From Bacteroidales bacterium (GTDB taxonomy: Bacteria > Bacteroidota > Bacteroidia > Bacteroidales > ML635J-15), in the NCBI GenBank assembly GCA_031284905.1, contig JAITXI010000171.1, positions 1 through 53,942 on the forward strand: a stretch of DNA of 53,942 nucleotides, read 5' to 3'. Below are positions 52,259 through 53,942 of the stretch, piece by piece. Positions within the stretch are counted from its first letter, which is position 1, and each line of letters opens with the position of its first letter. Both the position numbers and the translations under genes were made by a program. The notes under the pieces were generated by a model. It made no database searches, was not told the DNA's origin, and saw only the letters and a program-made list of their open reading frames with translations.

Positions 52259-52876
52259 ATGTTAGTTGTAGGTATAGCAGGAGGTACAGGTTCAGGGAAA
52301 ACAACCGTAGTGAAAAAAATTGAAGAAAAATTTCCAAAAGAAGCAGTAACTATAATTCCACAAGACTCATATTATAAAGATAGCAGTAATATTCCGTTTG
52401 AAGAAAGACAAAATATTAACTTCGACCATCCGGACGCAATTGAATGGTCTTTATTGATAAAACATATTAATGATTTAAAAAATGGAATTAGTATCGAACA
52501 ACCAATTTATTCGTATTTAACTTGTACGAGAAGTAAAGAAACAATTCCGATAATTCCAACTAAAGTTATTATTGTTGAAGGAATTTTGATTTTTTGCAAT
52601 GAAGAACTACGCAAGTTAATGGATATTAAAGTTTTTGTAGATGCAGATGCTGACGATAGACTTGCAAGAGTTATTCTACGCGACATAGTTGAAAGAGGAA
52701 GAAGTGTTAAAATGGTATTAGATCGTTATGATGAAATTTTAAAACCGATGCATTTGCAATTTATTGAACCGACTAAAAGATACGCAGATATTATTGTTCC
52801 GCAAGGCGGAAATAATAATGTTGCGATTGATATGCTTACAAAATTTATAAAACAAAATATTAACCATATTAAATAA
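52259..52876 (+). CDS. udk: Uridine kinase
   Basis: Pyrimidine salvage enzyme of 205 residues, phosphorylating uridine or cytidine. The P-loop is 'GIAGGTGSGKTTVVKKI' at 5-21, followed by 'VTIIPQDSYYKDSSNIPFEE', 'NFDHPDAIEWSLLIKHINDL', 'PIYSYLTCTRSKETIPI' and 'VIIVEGILIFCNEELRKLMD'. The lid region 'DADADDRLARVILRDIVERG' is intact. Length is normal. The exonuclease gene follows after 7 bp, so the two are cotranscribed. Confidence 0.96.
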   Translation: MLVVGIAGGTGSGKTTVVKKIEEKFPKEAVTIIPQDSYYKDSSNIPFEERQNINFDHPDAIEWSLLIKHINDLKNGISIEQPIYSYLTCTRSKETIPIIPTKVIIVEGILIFCNEELRKLMDIKVFVDADADDRLARVILRDIVERGRSVKMVLDRYDEILKPMHLQFIEPTKRYADIIVPQGGNNNVAIDMLTKFIKQNINHIK

Positions 52877-52883
52877 TTTTACA

Positions 52884-53567
52884 ATGATAGAAAATTTAGA
52901 TTTATCAAAGATTTTTTTTATTGATATAGAAACTGTTCCACAATATTCGGAATTTGAAGAAATGCCGGAAAATTTTCAAAAACATTGGGATAAAAAATCT
53001 TCTCATTTTCGAGAATTAACTCAGAATGCAGCAGACGTTTACCACAGAGCCGGAATTTATTCTGAATTTGGAAAAATTGTTTGTATTTCGTTGGGATTTA
53101 TTCATAATAATAATTTTCGTTCAAAATCATTTGCAGGAGTTGATGAAAAAGAAATTTTAATAAATTTTGCAGAACTTTTGAATGACCCAAAACATAAAGA
53201 TAAATTTTTTTGCGGACATAATATTAAAGAATTTGATATTCCTTATATTTGTAGGAGAATGCTTATTAATGGAATAAAATTGCCTTTTCAAATTTCTATA
53301 TTTGGAAAAAAACCTTGGGAAATTTCTAATTTGGATACTATGGATTTATGGAAATTCGGCGACTATAAAAATTTTACATCTTTAGCACTTTTAGCAGATA
53401 TTTTTGATATTCCAACTTCAAAAGATGATATTGATGGAAGTCAAGTGGCTGAAGTTTTTTATAAAGAAAAAAATATTGAAAGAATTGCTATATATTGTGA
53501 AAAAGATGTATTATGTACAGCAAATTTGCTTTTACGATTTTTAGGAAAACCAATTTTGACAACTTAA
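52884..53567 (+). CDS. 3'-5' exonuclease, DEDD (PolB-like) family
   Basis: RNase H-fold exonuclease of 227 residues. The DEDD catalytic residues are visible: Asp and Glu in 'IFFIDIETVPQYSEF', the second Asp in 'FFCGHNIKEFDIPYICRRM', and the last in 'IAIYCEKDVLCTANLLLRFL'. It matches the DNA-polymerase-B-exonuclease-like (DNA_pol_B_exo2) group without a polymerase domain, common in Bacteroidota and presumably used in DNA repair or RNA trimming. It follows udk by 7 bp. A broken metallophosphoesterase gene starts 31 bp downstream. Confidence 0.9.
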   Translation: MIENLDLSKIFFIDIETVPQYSEFEEMPENFQKHWDKKSSHFRELTQNAADVYHRAGIYSEFGKIVCISLGFIHNNNFRSKSFAGVDEKEILINFAELLNDPKHKDKFFCGHNIKEFDIPYICRRMLINGIKLPFQISIFGKKPWEISNLDTMDLWKFGDYKNFTSLALLADIFDIPTSKDDIDGSQVAEVFYKEKNIERIAIYCEKDVLCTANLLLRFLGKPILTT

Positions 53568-53598
53568 ATAATGTAAATAAAAACTCATTTTTTTTATA

Positions 53599-53769
53599 AT
53601 GCCAAAAAATATCGTGATTGAAGATATTCTCGGTTATTATAAAACTTTCAATAGTCTTCTTGAAAAATTAGATTTACAGCCTTGCGATAATATTTATTTG
53701 CTTGGCGATATGATTAGCAAAAGGCTTTCCATTTCAAAAATTCTAAATTATATTATTTTTTTCACCTAA
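53599..53769 (+). pseudogene. Metallophosphoesterase (PPP-like) N-terminal fragment
   Basis: A 56-residue frame beginning 'MPKNIVIEDILGYYKTFNSL' and continuing 'LEKLDLQPCDNIYLLGDMIS' is the start of a serine/threonine-phosphatase-like enzyme. The usual motifs GDIHG and GDYIDRG have become EDILG and GDMISKR, so the metal ligands His, Asp and Arg are changed. The frame stops at a TAA in the beginning of a family A repeat. Some 150 or more residues of a normal enzyme are missing. It is a decayed gene cut off at the repeat boundary. Confidence 0.75.
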
Positions 53770-53820
53770 CTTAAACAAAATTCCCATAAAAAAACAAATA
53801 AAAAGGAAGGTTATACAAAG
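53764..53820 (+). repeat. Dispersed repeat family A, copy 5
   Basis: The start CCTAACTTAAACAAAATTCC and the ACAAATAAAAAGG core align with copy 1 (1681-1750), ending in AAAGTTTAAA in both. It supplies the stop of the broken phosphatase. Confidence 0.6.
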
Positions 53821-53942
53821 TTTAAACCCTAACTCCGCTCAATTTAGGTAGTTAAATTACATAAACAACTGTAATACAGAAAATTAGCTAAATTACTTAA
53901 ATAACCTAATTAGGTTGTCTGTAATTTAACTTAAATCGTTGC
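53821..53942. repeat. Family B-like repeat end and palindromes, cut by the window edge
   Basis: TTTAAACCCTAACTCC (53821-53836) repeats the end of the element at 24058-24092. GTTAAATTAC (53851-53860) is inverted at 53921-53930, and AACCTAATTAGGTT (53903-53916) is a perfect palindrome. The element continues beyond the window. Confidence 0.55.

Overview
The window is a very AT-rich stretch of a Bacteroidota chromosome, most likely Bacteroidales or a close order. The evidence is type B (CHU_C) C-terminal sorting domains of the type IX secretion system (T9SS), a PorE-like TPR/PD40/OmpA protein, BatD and BatE, an ECF sigma factor with a Bacteroidota-type anti-sigma partner, TorF and GH3-family proteins, absence of Shine-Dalgarno sequences, and promoters of the Bacteroidota form TTTG-N19/20-TAnnTTTG. 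No rRNA, tRNA, CRISPR array or intact insertion sequence was seen.

Layout. 1-1680: end of a glycogen-type GT4 glycosyltransferase and a GH57 amylase. 1.9-7.0 kb: an HD hydrolase, ffh, a WbqC-like protein, ruvX and rarA. 7.0-9.9 kb: a tightly overlapping operon AlbA_2 protein - dNTP triphosphohydrolase - SiaB kinase - SiaC. 10.0-13.7 kb: T9SS-related secreted and envelope proteins. 13.9-15.9 kb: rsmI and an M28 peptidase. 16.3-18.5 kb: ECF sigma factor coupled to a one-pass protein with an anti-sigma-like N-terminus and a T9SS type B C-terminus. 18.5-20.4 kb: a beta-propeller-like protein and fbp. 20.6-23.8 kb: a membrane AraC regulator divergent from torF-amtB, with helically phased repeats between them. 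24.5-28.5 kb: a Na+/H+ antiporter, then kce, kal and one CoA-transferase subunit of lysine fermentation. 28.8-32.6 kb: OmpH-like protein, lipoprotein, BatE, BatD. 33-43.8 kb: PIF1-like helicase, LEA-like lipoprotein, secreted glycosidase-like protein, UXS epimerase/decarboxylase, methyltransferase, AddA-like nuclease-helicase, PEGA-like lipoprotein, nitroreductase. 44.3-48.3 kb: GH3 protein, ribF, mtaB. 48.5-53.6 kb: B12-dependent ribonucleotide reductase, manA, udk, a 3'-5' exonuclease, then a broken metallophosphoesterase.

Most genes are housekeeping or envelope genes. The unusual material lies in the intergenic DNA: several families of short dispersed repeats and inverted-repeat elements sit at gene 3' ends, sometimes supplying the stop codon. 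They accompany three decayed genes: an IS1634-like transposase fragment, a frameshifted four-helix-bundle (S23-type) gene inside a 33-bp inverted repeat, and a truncated phosphatase. The most interesting protein-coding locus is the ECF sigma factor with its T9SS-tailed membrane partner.

All calls are from reading the sequence and from knowledge of the families; no database search was run.
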